This document shows, one piece after another, positions 23,201 through 34,189 of a stretch of DNA of 64,000 nt. This DNA is from Adiantum capillus-veneris (taxonomy: Eukaryota > Streptophyta > Polypodiopsida > Polypodiales > Pteridaceae): assembly GCA_014529385.2 (NCBI GenBank), contig CM043954.1, positions 100,079,747 to 100,143,746 of the forward strand, written 5' to 3'. The notes under the pieces are model-generated. The model worked only from the letters and a program-made list of their open reading frames with translations. It was not told where the DNA came from and did not search any database. Position 1 is the stretch's first letter. Every line of letters starts with the position of its first letter. The position numbers and the translations under genes are program-made.

Positions 23201-23565
23201 CTTTGCTACGGGATGTCCCCGATTTGGCCTGCCAAATGTTAGTAAAGATAGCCCGGATGATCGTCACCTGCATCCAGGTGTTTAAAGACACTGAAGGCGA
23301 TGATTATCCGTGGAATCTGTTCTTGGAAGGACACAGAGGCATCTGTTGGAATCTACAGGATTCACCGCCACAGCATATCTTGATGGCCATGTACTCTAGG
23401 CTAATGTACCTGCCATCACATTACTTGCAAACATTTCAAGAGGCCTTCGTCACAGGATTCTTCGAAATGGATTCAAGGATTTTCCATCCCATGGCGAAGG
23501 ACCTCAAGGCAAGGTACGTGGCATACCAACACACATTATCAGAAAATCCATTCAGACAACATTAA
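20206..23565 (+). pseudogene. gypsy-1 ORF2: 1120-codon frame with coiled coil, unknown function
   Basis: A single frame runs from 20206 to the TAA at 23563 with only four in-frame stops (TAG TAG at 22102-22107, TAA at 22219, TAG at 22507) and no frameshift. A likely start is the Met of MPRPKKDRQW near 20239. The first 260 residues are globular (PTHIFISKFKDDDGD, HFRVQKPPRYTEP, IVMALATADGRSIRYDYGSY) and faintly recall domains seen in plant retrotransposon extra ORFs. Then come an acidic stretch, a long Glu/Arg/Gln coiled coil, a proline-rich region (SPPPSPRKSPPPSPK), a second coiled coil, and a C-terminal globular part (YPVLTAQHPPTLAYMVSTLN). It could replace gag as a structural protein. I do not recognise the family. 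Confidence 0.6.
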
Positions 23566-23670
23566 GAAGCCCTCGAAGCCGTACTCCGAACAAGAAGCTT
23601 TTCAACGACACTCGCTTCATTAGAGCCACATCAACGGCCAAAGCACTGAACATGCACGAGGGCATGCAAG

Positions 23671-23686
23671 GAGAGGAAGGGGGGAG
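23671..23686 (+). other. gypsy-1 polypurine tract
   Basis: GAGAGGAAGGGGGGAG directly before the 3' LTR, the expected primer site for plus-strand DNA synthesis. Confidence 0.88.
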
Positions 23687-24572
23687 TGTTTGGCGGAAGA
23701 AGCAACAGGTGGCCGTGGCCATTGTAAAATTCTTTTGTAAAGAAGCATCTCTAAGCCGGGAAATTGTCAAGGATGTATGATTATTCTTTTGGGAGCAACT
23801 GTATATTAGAGAGCGAGTTTTAAGATTAGGAGTTTATGGCCGGACAAGCCATTTTTGCAAAGACCTAATCTATAAAGGTCATTTTCTGTAAGTTTTGGAT
23901 AATCTTTTTGGAGGAAAAACGGAGAAGACAGCGTACGAAAGAGAGCTCCTTCTTGTTCAAACTTGTAATCTTCGCCATTGCGGCTATGGTAATCCAAATT
24001 TAGTTTTGTTTCTTGCATTGTGTTCCTCTTACTCTGCTCTTCCATTCAAGTGTAAGCATTTAAGATTCGGTGAAGGTTTCATGCGCATCCGTCTAGGCCT
24101 TAAATCGCTGTTTTGAGTGTTTATATGCGTATTTTATGTTGTTTTGACTCTAGGAGAGGCTTTAGGGACCTAAAAACGACCCTTTAGGATCATCCGTTTA
24201 TTGTTTTTGCGTACTTTGGGATGAACGATCGCGATCATTGTACCTCTCTAGAATGCTATGACAGTGATACGATATGTTCCTGATAGTCCTATGTAGATTC
24301 CCTTCAAGTTTGGTGCGATTCCGATATGATTTGCATGGTGAACGGGCGTGATGACTGTAGAGCTGTGTAGTAGGACATAGGAAGATTACTTGGCTTTAGT
24401 GCGATTGATTTGCTTGTAGAGTTAGTAGTTGCATCTGTTCGAGTTCACTTCATTAGGATTGACACCCTAGTGAGTTTCCACGCCTCATCTGAGTCGCTTC
24501 CCCTGTATCGATAATTTTATGTTGATGCTTGAGAGCTATGCTATGGACGTCCGTCGCGACGACCCGCAAACA
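23687..24572 (+). repeat. gypsy-1 3' LTR
   Basis: 886-bp copy of the 5' LTR, with one single-base length difference and roughly thirty substitutions by eye. It ends CGCAAACA and is followed by the duplication GTGAT. Confidence 0.93.
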
Positions 24573-24577
24573 GTGAT

Positions 24578-26965
24578 GGAGAGGTCCGATTCCTTGCTCA
24601 AGGTAATCTATCCAAACAACCATCATTTCTTACCCCAAGGGCATAACAAGCACAAGGCTCCAACAAATGGGAAGACTCCTCTAAAGCTCACGATGGCAGA
24701 TTGGGCAACCATTTGGGAGGAGCACCACAACAACAATCCGGCTCCGTGTCCTCCACCAAAAGATATGTCAAGGTATTTCATATTTTTAAGGCTTCCACAT
24801 TGGAAGGACTTAAAGATATAACACCTCTTGGATCCCATTCACATATTCAAGAATGTAGCCCAAACAGTATGGGACCACATTATTGGCAAGAAGGACTCTT
24901 TGGGTGCGAGGGAAGATTTGAGGATTTTAAAATGTCTCCCCGCCTTTGCTACTCCATGGATTGCCCCAAATGGAAATATTGTGCTTCCTAAAGCACCATG
25001 GATGCTAGCCAAAGAAGAATTAGACAAGGTGAAGGGTACCATTGCCTCTATTTTCACACCAACGTGATACATGAGGTCGCTAAAGGGAGCTTTCACAAAA
25101 GCGAAGAAGGGTGGAAGCATTCAATTGTATGGGTTGAAGTCCCATGATTGGTACAAGATGCTTCAGGTAATCTTCATACTCCCTATTCTATCTATAGTTT
25201 GTGTGTATGACTATCACTCACTTTCCCTTTCCTTGATTTACATTGTAGTTCATTCTGCCGGTGAGTATGTGTATATGTCGGGACAAGAAAGTCAGGGATG
25301 CTATTTTCAAACTAGGAGAGCTAGTAAGGTACACCACAAGACTCCACTCAACTATACTTTTTTTATGTACACAATAATTTCAACTAGCACTTAGTGTATC
25401 CTTGTGTTTTTCTTGCAGATTTATGAGCTCCAAGGAAATCAAAATAGATGCTATCCCTACTGCTCAAACACTTGCAACAAAAACTCTGTTCGCCATTGAA
25501 GATGCATTTACTCGATCAGTCCTTTTTAGTCAAATTCAAGAGGTTCACGTGGTGGAGGAGATAGCTATATGTGGAGTAGTGCACGCACGATGGATGTTCT
25601 TCTTAGAGAGGTTTTTAAATACTCTCAAAAATTTTGTGCGGCTACAGTCTCAACCAGAGGCATGTATGGCCGAAGGGTGGATCGTTCAAGAGGCATTTGT
25701 TTACATATTAGAGTATTTGACACAAGTTGATCCTTCAATGCCTCGCATGTGGTCAGAGGAGGAAGATGCAAGGATGACTTCACACTTGCCAAGTGGAAAG
25801 GGTAAACTACTTAACATGGATATGAATCTATCTCGAGTGGTCGATAACTTTTGCATTCTCAATGCAAAGATTATGACCAAGTGGGTGGACTTGTGGACAA
25901 TGGCAAAGGCAAGGCGTTTGCAAGAGAGGGAAGCATGGAAACAAGCACATGGAGGAAGGAGGGAACCCCCAATGCCTAGACACCTTGCATGTTTATAGAT
26001 TTCATTAGTGTAGAGTGGATTCATGAGAGAACGACCGAGGAAAAAACATGCGGAGAAGACATCACCAACAAAGAATGGGAGTATGCACGAGACTGTGTAC
26101 CAAAGGTAGAGTACTCATATACCTAAACCATATTGTCTCGCTATTTCTAGAAATTATCTTTAATATGTATTGAATAAATTAATATATTTTTCTATTTTGT
26201 AGTGCCTTTCCTTTAACTCTATGTGGTCAAAGGGTTGTCACTTTCGTACGCACCACATTGACGAGCGTAGAACCACCATGGATTGTGCCATCATGGGCAA
26301 CTTTGACACAGACAGTGATGAAGCCAGGTACTACGGAACTATTGAAAGCATACTAAAGGTTAATTTTAGAGCCTTACGTACCTTCATCTTCGAGTGCAAG
26401 TGGTTTGCAAATGTGTCTAGATGACATGAGAATGGCCTCTACATGGTGGACTCTAGTGTGCATCACACAGCGAGGTATGAAAATTTAGTTTTACTGCGCA
26501 ATTGTGAGCAGGTGAGTGACATGTACCTTTTTTATTCTTATTTTCTTATAGCGTTAGTTATACCAATGTTACTCACTTTGAGCTTCTATTTTATAGGTCA
26601 TCTATATCCCAACATTCCACCAACCAAAACTTTGGTTTGTAATTCCCGTAACACCTCGGGGGAGAACCATTTTTTCCACTAATGAAGTGGAAACTATCTT
26701 TGACCCTCTTCCACCTCCGACTTTGGATGAGGTGGAAACAGAGGAGAGCGAGGTCGATGAATCAAGTTCGGCGGCAACAAGTCTTAGCGAGGATGATTGT
26801 GATGATGATAAAGATGATGAGATGGAGGATGACAAACTCGAAGATGATGAAGCTGACAATGCATCCACAAACAACAATTCCGTTTCTCTCTTTATTGCTT
26901 TAGGAGCCATGGGCTTAGAATTGGATGATGCTTCATGTAGAGATCTTTTGGAAGATGATTCATAA
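24578..26965 (+). pseudogene. CACTA-1 tnp2-type transposase, second part
   Basis: The gene resumes exactly at the gypsy-1 border. If copia-1, gypsy-1 and their target duplications are discounted, the exon frame is continuous and gives ...GHNACPTCGPSLVM, matching GYRACVTCGPRL in CACTA-2. Downstream blocks carry HLLDPIHIFKNVAQTVWDH, APWMLAKEELDKVKG and GLKSHDWYKMLQ (Transposase_21), FILPVSMCICRDKKVRDAI (25247-25325), VHARWMFFLERFLNTLKNF and CMAEGWIVQEAFVYI (DUF4218, to about 26000), a DUF4216-like block with ARYYGTIESILKVNFRALR (26221-26512), and VIYIPTFHQPKLWFVIPV followed by a strongly acidic tail to 26965. GT..AG introns separate the blocks. Stops at about 24819, 25067 and 26422 and a frameshift near 26000 make it dead. 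Confidence 0.88.
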
Positions 26966-27013
26966 ACATTTTGCAGTTATGAAGTTTTTTGGTCATGTAA
27001 TTCATTCACCTCT

Positions 27014-27250
27014 CACTACAAGAGGTTGTGTGCTCTTGTGACGCTGTTAGCGACGGAAATACACTGGGTTTTTATAACCCCCGGCATCGCTAAAATCGTC
27101 GCTACAAGAGCGTCGCTATAGGCGTCGCTATAAGCGTCGCTATATAGAGACGCTCATAGAGACGGTTATAGCGATGGTCATAGCGACGTTTACACAGAAG
27201 TCTATAGCGACGCTCATAGCGACGCTACAGAGCCATAAATAGCGACGCAC
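27014..27250. repeat. CACTA-2 left terminus and AGCGACG subterminal repeats
   Basis: CACTACAAGAGG followed by more than ten copies, in both orientations, of the hexamer GCGACG or its one-base variants (CGTCGCTA, TAGCGACG, GAGACGCTC). A similar set lies at 34855-34945. Subterminal repeats of this kind bind the TnpA-type protein in other CACTA elements. Confidence 0.88.
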
Positions 27251-27588
27251 GAGAGAAATTTTTTTTGGTGACAGGGCATTGAATGCCCTGCCACCCATCA
27301 ACCATATTGTACTTGATTCACTTTTTAAAAAAAGTGCAAGGGTAGATAATAGACCCAAAATAGTCACCCACAAGACACATTGTTTGCAAAATTGACAAGC
27401 CTAAAATTGACAATTGTACACATCATAGGCAAAATGAATTGATTGACAAATGTAATAATGACAATTGTACAACATCATAGGCATAAAGAATTGATTGGCA
27501 AAATGAACTACGGTGACAAATGTAATAATATACATGGTTCAAAAAGACGTATAAAATCCGTCTCATGATACATAAGCTATGAGAAACC

Positions 27589-28930
27589 CTAAACTAATGC
27601 TCTAAACTGACGTTGTCTAGTCAGACGTCTCATCGCGTCCAAGCGGCGTATCTGTCGGATTCTGCAAAAAAAGACAATAAGACAGCTTTCAGTAAGTATA
27701 AACATATAACGACATTTATAAAACAATACAAAAAATAGAAAAGAGTAAACCCTAATACTAACCATGCCGCCGCGAGAACTGAGAATGTCCATCAGGGCGT
27801 TTAAGCCCTGACTGCCTGCTTACTCGCGCTCGTACCGTGTGGGATCACGTCCTGTCATCGACCACTGTCAAAACATACAAAGAATTCATTATGTTAGAAT
27901 TAAAAAACTCATAAACCCTAAACTATTGAACATAAAGAGCAATGCGAAAACACTTACAAAATCAGCCTCAAATGATGCCCATCCACCGCTCCCCAAGTGG
28001 TGCAAGCTCCCTGCCTCTACTCGCGCTCTGGCTGCATCCTTTTGTTGCTTCCACTTGTTGGGATTCTCGCGCGCTGCTTTCTTCGCATTCTTCCAATCTT
28101 CTTTGGCCAGCCAATCTGGCATGTTCCACCCATGCTTGATTGCTTTTTGCACTTCGGAACGCTTGTGTTTGCAGTATTCGCGCATTCGAATCTTCATCAG
28201 GTCTTCATTGAAGCGCCGATCCCGTGTTGGAACGGGAAACTCATCATGAAGTATGCTGATGACTCTGTTTTTTAAATCACTTGGTACTTCACTCCATTTG
28301 TTTAGTATGTAGTGTCTAAACAGCTGAGAGCAAAGACCACACATCCGCGAGATCACCTTCTTGCCGTCATCATCCATGATGATGCCGCCACTGAAGTCGA
28401 TGGAGTAAGGCAAGCCCTCTGGCCGGTGACACGTGAACCTGGGTGTCCCGGCAGGGGTCTCTAGCGGTGTGTCGATGGGGGTACGGACGTCAGGTGTCTC
28501 CACCGGCGTCTGGGCCCCGAAGCAAGGAGTGTCGAGTGGGGTGGCTCCTGGCGGAGTAGGTAGAGGTGTGTAGCTGCTAGGAACAGTCAGCCGTGCAAAA
28601 CCTGGCGTAGATGGCGATGTTGTGGCTGGTGTGGGGGCGGGTAAAGAAGGGGAGGGTAAAGAGCCTCGTCGAACATGAGGCGGTGTGGAGGCATCGGTGG
28701 CGGAATCCCCACAACAACCGCCACCGCCACCACTAGAGCGTCGGTGTCTAGACGAGTGTGAAGCTCGTCTCGTCGACGCCGAAGCTTCGGAGCGCGCCGA
28801 ATGCTCCAAAAGAGAGGGAGATGCGGATGGAGTAGGAACGCGCGATGATGCGCCCGAGCGATGACGCTCCACGTACCACTGTCTCTGCTGTGGTGACAAA
28901 GAAGAAAGAAACTCCTCATCATTTATACCT
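27589..28930 (-). CDS. CACTA-2 second gene (Ptta/En/Spm-type, TnpA-like), spliced
   Basis: The main block runs from an acceptor TTTAATGCAG at about 28930 down to a donor GTAAGT at about 27954. It reads SSLSPQQRQWYVERHRSG, a Ser/Pro/Thr-rich middle with TP(L/V)xTP repeats, then a conserved C-terminal part: YSIDFSGGIIMDDDGKKVIS, HYILNKWSEVPSDLKNRVIS, IRMREYCKHKRSEVQKAI and WLAKEDWKNAKKAARENPNK. This is the plant transposase (Ptta/En/Spm) domain, thought to bind the element's ends. Two smaller 3' exons probably follow (27770-27862, with ALMDILSSRGGM, and 27589-27663, with IRRLDAMRRLTRQRQF). A TAA in the first of these may be a mutation. It lies downstream of the tnp2 gene on the same strand. Confidence 0.78.
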
Positions 28931-29198
28931 GCATTAAACACACGAATATTTAAACTTAATATTGAATGAATAGAGTAGACAATGACGCAAAGACCATTAA
29001 ATACAATGACGTAATGACGCATATAAATACAATGACGCAATGAATTGAGTGATAGAAGAGGCAAGTCGAAAACTCAAAATTTTCAAGCAAAAGATGTGAG
29101 CGCGAGTAGAAAAGAGCGTTATACACCATGGAAGGTACTTAGAGAGCCAGAGCTTTTACAACACGGAGCAAAATTGTTCAAATACAATATTTGTGGCT

Positions 29199-32100
29199 TT
29201 AAGAGATCTCTCTCTCATCCTCGCATAACTCAGCATAACTTCCTATATCTATATAGAGCTCTCCGTTTAAACACATATCCTCTGTTTCATTTTGTAGCTC
29301 CTCTGCATGCACCCCATATAGAGTAGTAGCATCTAGATGCTCGTCTGGCACCACCACAGCGGCTTCTGATTGAGCATCTTCTTTGATCTCCTCCATTGAT
29401 GCCGTTGTGATTGGCACATGGTAGCCTTCATACGTCCTTGCACTACGAGGGGCTACCTCTATGACGTACCACCAGTTTGATGTAGACTTTGTAGGATGAA
29501 ATATTACCTGCCAGAGCCACATAACTTACATGAGAGCTTTCAAGCACATAACTTGTAAAAGGGGGATGTTAACTATTTACATACTTACTTGTTCACAATG
29601 CTCGGGTAGTACGAAAGTGTCTCTTAGGTCAGTCCATTTCTTAGTAGAATCCACCTCAAGAAAACCAGACTCTCCTCTACGCACAGTAGCGTTGCGACCC
29701 TCCATGATTATCTTGAACCATTGCACGTCGAACAAGTCGACAAAAAATCCTCTGTAATCGATCCTCAAAATCTCTTGCAGCGTGCCAAAGTAAGTGAGTT
29801 CCGCATCAGAGGAACGTCGTCGACTAGACTGTTCAAATTTTGCCATGATTCCACAATCTTGAGTAAAACACTTTTTGTCGATTCGTTCCACCCTAAAATG
29901 TCGACCTTTACATCATGCTGCTGTGTATGACTTATACTACAACGAACAAAGATTATGAGTGGCCGTTCAAACGTTTAGAAATAAAGTCACTAGCTAGTTG
30001 TACATTGCAAACTTACCTTGGTCACGCAACCCCGAGAGTACTCCCACTCTTGCTCAGTCACTTCGTCACCGCATTGTTGTGCGCTTTTCAATTGGTTGTG
30101 CAACCATCTTAAGCTCATGAAGGTTGGTAGGCTCTCCAGAACCGTCGGATAGTGCATCGGTGGTCGTCTTCCCCGTCTCCACTCGATTCGTGCCCTTTGT
30201 CGCTCTTGCTTTGCATCCTCATATTGTGAAATCCACTTTTGCATCACTGGATTGTGAAGCATGCAAAATCGGTTGATTTTAGCCTCTAGATCTTCCGTCA
30301 TCTTCTTCTCAACACCGAGATTGCACATGACAATCCCAGATATGCGCTCATCATCTATGGTTCGCCATAGCGTGTCCCGGGCTTTATCAAATCCGTCTAG
30401 CCACTCTCCAATGTACACTAGGGGCTCTGATACCAACCAACCTTCTGCCATGCTACCCTCCGGACGTGCCTTTTGACGCACATATCCCTCAAGCGTTTTC
30501 ATGAAACGTTCTAAGAAGAACATCCATCTGGAATGAACTGTGCCAGCTATTTCCAACTCATCAACTATGTGAACAAGAAGATGCACCTGAATGGTTAGCA
30601 TGGTAGTAGGAAAATGTTTCTCAAACATGCACACAAGCTCCGCAGCATTTAGTTTGGCGAATGGTATGGAGTCTACGTTGATCTCCTTTTGTGAGATCCA
30701 TTGCACCAGCTTTTCAAGTTTGTAGATTGTGTTACGGATGTCGAGAGACAAACATCCCTCAATGGCAACCGGTAAAATAAATTGTAAAGTATGTGTAGCA
30801 ATGATATGAAAGTCCACATTTTATGCAATGATATTAAAGTCCACTATGAACGTACCTGACACATTTTATGCCAATCGTGTGACTTCAAACCGGTAAGCTT
30901 TCCTTCTTTAGTAAAACACGTTCGGAGCGAGTGCATTACCCCAGTGGGGGTCCGCAAAGATCGAATGGTCTCTTTTACTTTGCGTTCTTGGGCTCCTGTG
31001 AAAATCCATGGTGCTTTAGGGAGTTTCATCGATCCATCAGACGCTGTTTGCGGCCAATATTTCTCCATACGATCCACATTTCTAAGGTCAACTCTGGCTC
31101 CCAAAGTATCTTTCTTGCCGATCAGATAGTCCCATAGTAGATTACCCACATTCTTGAATATGTGCATTGGATCGAGCAAGTGATTGATCATGAGTCGGAG
31201 CCAATATGGTAACTCGTACCATAGAGATAGTCTCTTCATCCCTGGAGGCAATCCGTCATCGCACATCTCCTTCTGCTCTAACCATGCTTGTGCAGACATC
31301 CTTGGTGGCTCTCTTCCCAAAAAGCCGTCGCGTAACACATGATTCTCTGGAAGATACGCTTGATGACCTTCGTAGATTTGCTTCTTCAGTGAGGGCGCCC
31401 TACGTGCATTCAGTCTAGGTCCACATGTGACACATGCTCTGTATCCACTTGTTTGAAGCCCCGCATGTATACACATGATAATAGATCAACTATGGGAAAA
31501 AACAAGATTTACAGTGTCTGAGTGAGGAGTGTCAATAGATCACCTGAGCATTCTGTTAGCCCGGGATAGTCATGCATGGTCCACATTAGAATGCCTCTGA
31601 TCAAAGCATTCCGTCGTCCTGTGTGTCGGCTCATATCCACCACCTCTATGCCAATCCACAATTGTTGTAGCTCTTCCAATAGTGGACGAAGATACACATC
31701 CATATTCCCCACTTTATATCGCCCTGGCACAATCAAGCTTAGCCATAGGTGCCCCTTCTTCGTAGTCAACCACGGGGGAATGTTGTAGTTGACGATGACA
31801 ACGGGCCATACACTATAAGATGTTGATCTTTGACCAAATGGATTTATGCCATCCATAGCCAGGCCTAAGCGCAAATTTTGAGCTTCCCTGGAAAAATCCA
31901 ACCATGTTCCATCTATATGTTTCCAGGCTGCGCAATCTGCAGGAATTCGTAGCACACCATCCGAAGATTTATTCTCCTCATGCCATGATGCTAGGGCGGC
32001 CATGGACTTACATTCGAAGAAATGCTTGATGCGAGGAAGCAGAGGAAAATGTCGCAAAACCTTTTGTGGAATTTTTGTCCCGTGGAGATCTACTCGATAT

Positions 32101-32841
32101 CTTTCGGAATCACATTTCGGACACTTCTCCATGTCTATGTATTCCCCTCTGAAAAGAATGCAGTCATTAGGACAAGCGTGGATAGAATTGTAATCCATCC
32201 CCAAGTTTCGCAAAATCTTTCTTGCTTCATCTCGGGAATCTGGCATCACATTGTCAGCTGGTAGTATGTGCTCTTTAAGCAATCTACACAACATAAAAAT
32301 ACGATCACCTGAAAAGCGCTGTGACGCTAGTGTCACTCCATCCAAACTTTGCCTGCATGTTGAGAAGAACCAGGAGTGCTTTCAATCTAGACATACGTGC
32401 TCCATTATACAATGGCGTATCGGCTTCACTTTTCATATCATCATAGATAAGCCTTTCTGAATCCATGATCGTCTCGATCATTTCATCAATCTTGGGCTCA
32501 AACATTGCCTCGTTGGGAATGTGCTCTACATGATCATCCCCCGAGCTGTCAGAGGCTACATCTTGTGGCCTCACATATGCTGCTTGACCAAAGCGCCTGC
32601 GAACACGTCTATTGGGTTGCAAGATTGCTGCTTGTTGGCCAGCGTCAGAGTCCGACGAGTTATAATTGGCAACAACTCGATCTATAATAGATGGATCAAA
32701 CTCGCCAAATTCGCGAACGTGCTGCAAAGAAACACGTCTTGTCTGTCGCACAGCATGCTTGCATTGATTACAAGGACATAAGACCCTCGTTGAGAGATAG
32801 GTGTTTCGGTTGGACGGTCCCACATCCTCGTCACTACTCAT
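29199..32841 (-). CDS. CACTA-2 tnp2-type transposase, six blocks
   Basis: Start MSSDEDVGPSNRN at 32841. Blocks in order: CPCNQCKHAVRQTRRVS (transposase-associated Cys motif); Transposase_21 from GMDYNSIHACPNDCILFRGE through VLRHFPLLPRIKHFFECKS, GINPFGQRSTSYSVWPVVIV and NYNIPPWLTTKKG to GYRACVTCGPRL and HLLDPMHIFKNVGNLL; DUF4218 (VDELEIAGTVHSRWMFFLER, RPEGSMAEGWLVSEPLVY); and a DUF4216-like block with YFGTLQEILRIDYRG and VIFHPTKSTSNWWYVIEV, ending EREIS. The blocks are open, so this copy is far better preserved than CACTA-1. Against activity: the first intron (32284-32308) is only 25 nt, and at two later introns the expected AG acceptor reads CG (near 31440) and AA (near 30790). It may therefore be silent. 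Confidence 0.85.
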
Positions 32842-32903
32842 AATGAGGATAAAAATCTTATAACCTGGACAACAAATTTAACATTCTATTGGCATTCTTC
32901 GTC

Positions 32904-32904
<1 letters not shown>

Positions 32905-32976
<72 letters not shown>
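32905..32976. repeat. CT microsatellite upstream of CACTA-2 tnp2
   Basis: About 34 uninterrupted CT units roughly 65 bp before the transposase start codon, so it may lie in the promoter or 5' UTR. Confidence 0.95.
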
Positions 32977-32977
<1 letters not shown>

Positions 32978-33239
32978 ACCTCACATCTCTAGTCATGTCC
33001 AATCCCCGCACACCTCGGTCTAGAGGTGCACGGAGATCAGAATCACGAGGTTATAATCTCGTCTTTATTGGTCAATACCTTTATTTGTGGGTACAAGAAA
33101 CTTACAGACCCACGTCTACATGATACTGCATGTAGTGGACAAAACCCCTTTGCCTCTTCTCTAGCTGTAGCACTTCACAGCATCTTAACATCTTTTCACA
33201 GTAGATCTTTTCACTGTTCGTCTAACTCTATATCCTAAA

Positions 33240-33410
33240 CCGTAAGTAATTCTTGCGTGGACTCGATCTAACGTAAATAAGCGTAAATCTGAATAAACGT
33301 AAATCTAACTAAAAATAAACCTAAATCTAATTTAACGTAAGTCTACATCTAACCTAATCTTTAACGTCTTTTGGGATAGTTTCCTACGACGTTAAAACTC
33401 TCTTCTTCTT
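33240..33410. repeat. Direct repeat A within CACTA-2 (left copy)
   Basis: AT-rich (A/C/G)GTAAATCTAA-type units followed by a unique tail (CTAATCTTTAACGTCTTTTG ... TTCCTACGACGTT). The tail and units recur at about 33921-34125, about 90% alike by eye, on the far side of the captured host fragment. Confidence 0.85.
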
Positions 33411-33563
33411 GTGTGTGTGTGTGTGTGGGTAAACCTAAATAAACCTAAGTCTAATCTAATATAACATAAATCTAAATCTAACGTAAATTATGTTATATTA
33501 AAAACAAAGAACTAAACTAACAGGGATTATAAGAACCTTAAAACTGATTTAACACATAATTTT

Positions 33564-33920
33564 TCACATAACTCGGCAAGAGTTGGCATTCTCATCACTA
33601 AAGATGTGAGAGTTAACTTCCGGCGGTGACGCTGCCTCATCTCCATCCACATCTGACGACAGCAATTGGCCCTTTAGACCATTCTTGCTCTTGTTACTAA
33701 CTTTGAAGTTGCTGTTGAATGACTAGAGGTTGTCTAGATGGTCATTGTGTCGGGGATGTAGTGACTCTTGCCGCCCTGAAGATCCACCTTCTTCCCTATC
33801 TTCTGAAGACATTTCACCAGTACTTTTGGATCGACGGAGCCCACCATGAGTGAAGGCAGCAATACCCTATATTCCATTGAGGGCTTTCTTCACCCGCTTC
33901 ATGCAGGCATCGCAGTCTAT
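33564..33920 (-). pseudogene. Captured HIPP-type gene fragment (HMA domain and CaaX end)
   Basis: Read on the minus strand, 33920 down to about 33860 gives IDCDACMKRVKKALNGI, the metal-binding loop (CxxC) and first helix of a heavy-metal-associated domain. After a TAG and a frame change, the second half follows: VGSVDPKVLVKCLQKIGKK then VDLQGG, matching the second half of the domain. A further frame ends SDENANSCRVM at a TGA (33564-33566), which has the form of a C-terminal isoprenylation (CaaX) box. The combination is characteristic of plant heavy-metal-associated isoprenylated proteins. The frame breaks show it is not expressed as a normal protein. It lies inside CACTA-2 between direct repeats, so it was probably captured from the host. 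Confidence 0.72.
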
Positions 33921-34125
33921 GGATACCTAAATCTAATCTAATATAACGTAAATCTAAATCTAGCGTAAATAAACGTAAATCTAATTAAAAATAAACCTAA
34001 ATCTAATCTAATTTAACTTAAATAACCCTAAATCTAATTTAACGTAAGTCTACATCTAACCTAATCTTTAACGTCTTTTAGGATAGTTTCCTACGACGTT
34101 ATAACTCTCTTCTTCTTGTGTGTGT
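33921..34125. repeat. Direct repeat A within CACTA-2 (right copy)
   Basis: Second copy of the 33240-33410 sequence in the same orientation. Together they bracket the HIPP-type fragment. Confidence 0.85.
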
Positions 34126-34189
34126 GCGCATGTGTGGATGTGTGTGCCAATAAAAAGAGATAAATGGTATAACCTCTCTATCACCCATG

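Larger units (their letters stand above)
13820..24572 (+). mobile_element. gypsy-1: 10.8-kb LTR element with integrase and protease but no visible RT
   Basis: LTRs at 13820-14704 and 23687-24572 (about 885 bp, TG...CA) are flanked by the 5-bp duplication GTGAT (13815-13819 and 24573-24577). The 5' LTR is followed directly by TTGGCGCCGCTGCCGGGGA, a primer site of the type found in plant Ty3/gypsy elements, and the 3' LTR is preceded by the purine tract GAGAGGAAGGGGGGAG. The interior has a 1.5-kb non-coding leader with repeated palindromes, a first frame (16277-19525) with integrase then protease, and a second frame (20206-23565) of unknown function. I could find no reverse transcriptase or RNase H in any frame, so movement would need another element's enzymes. 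The LTRs differ at roughly 3% of positions by eye. Confidence 0.9.

Noticed and set aside
16277-23565. Alternative genetic code with TAG/TAA read as Gln
   Set aside because: The stops fit Gln contexts, but the same window has TGA stops in other elements (61478, 8690), frameshifts and mutated catalytic residues, and all elements are plant types. Decay is the simpler reading.
33240-34080. Telomere-like CCTAAA/TAAATCTAA units
   Set aside because: The units are degenerate (CGTAAATCTAA, CCTAAATCTAA), do not keep the CCCTAAA period and lie inside CACTA-2, so they are not interstitial telomere DNA.
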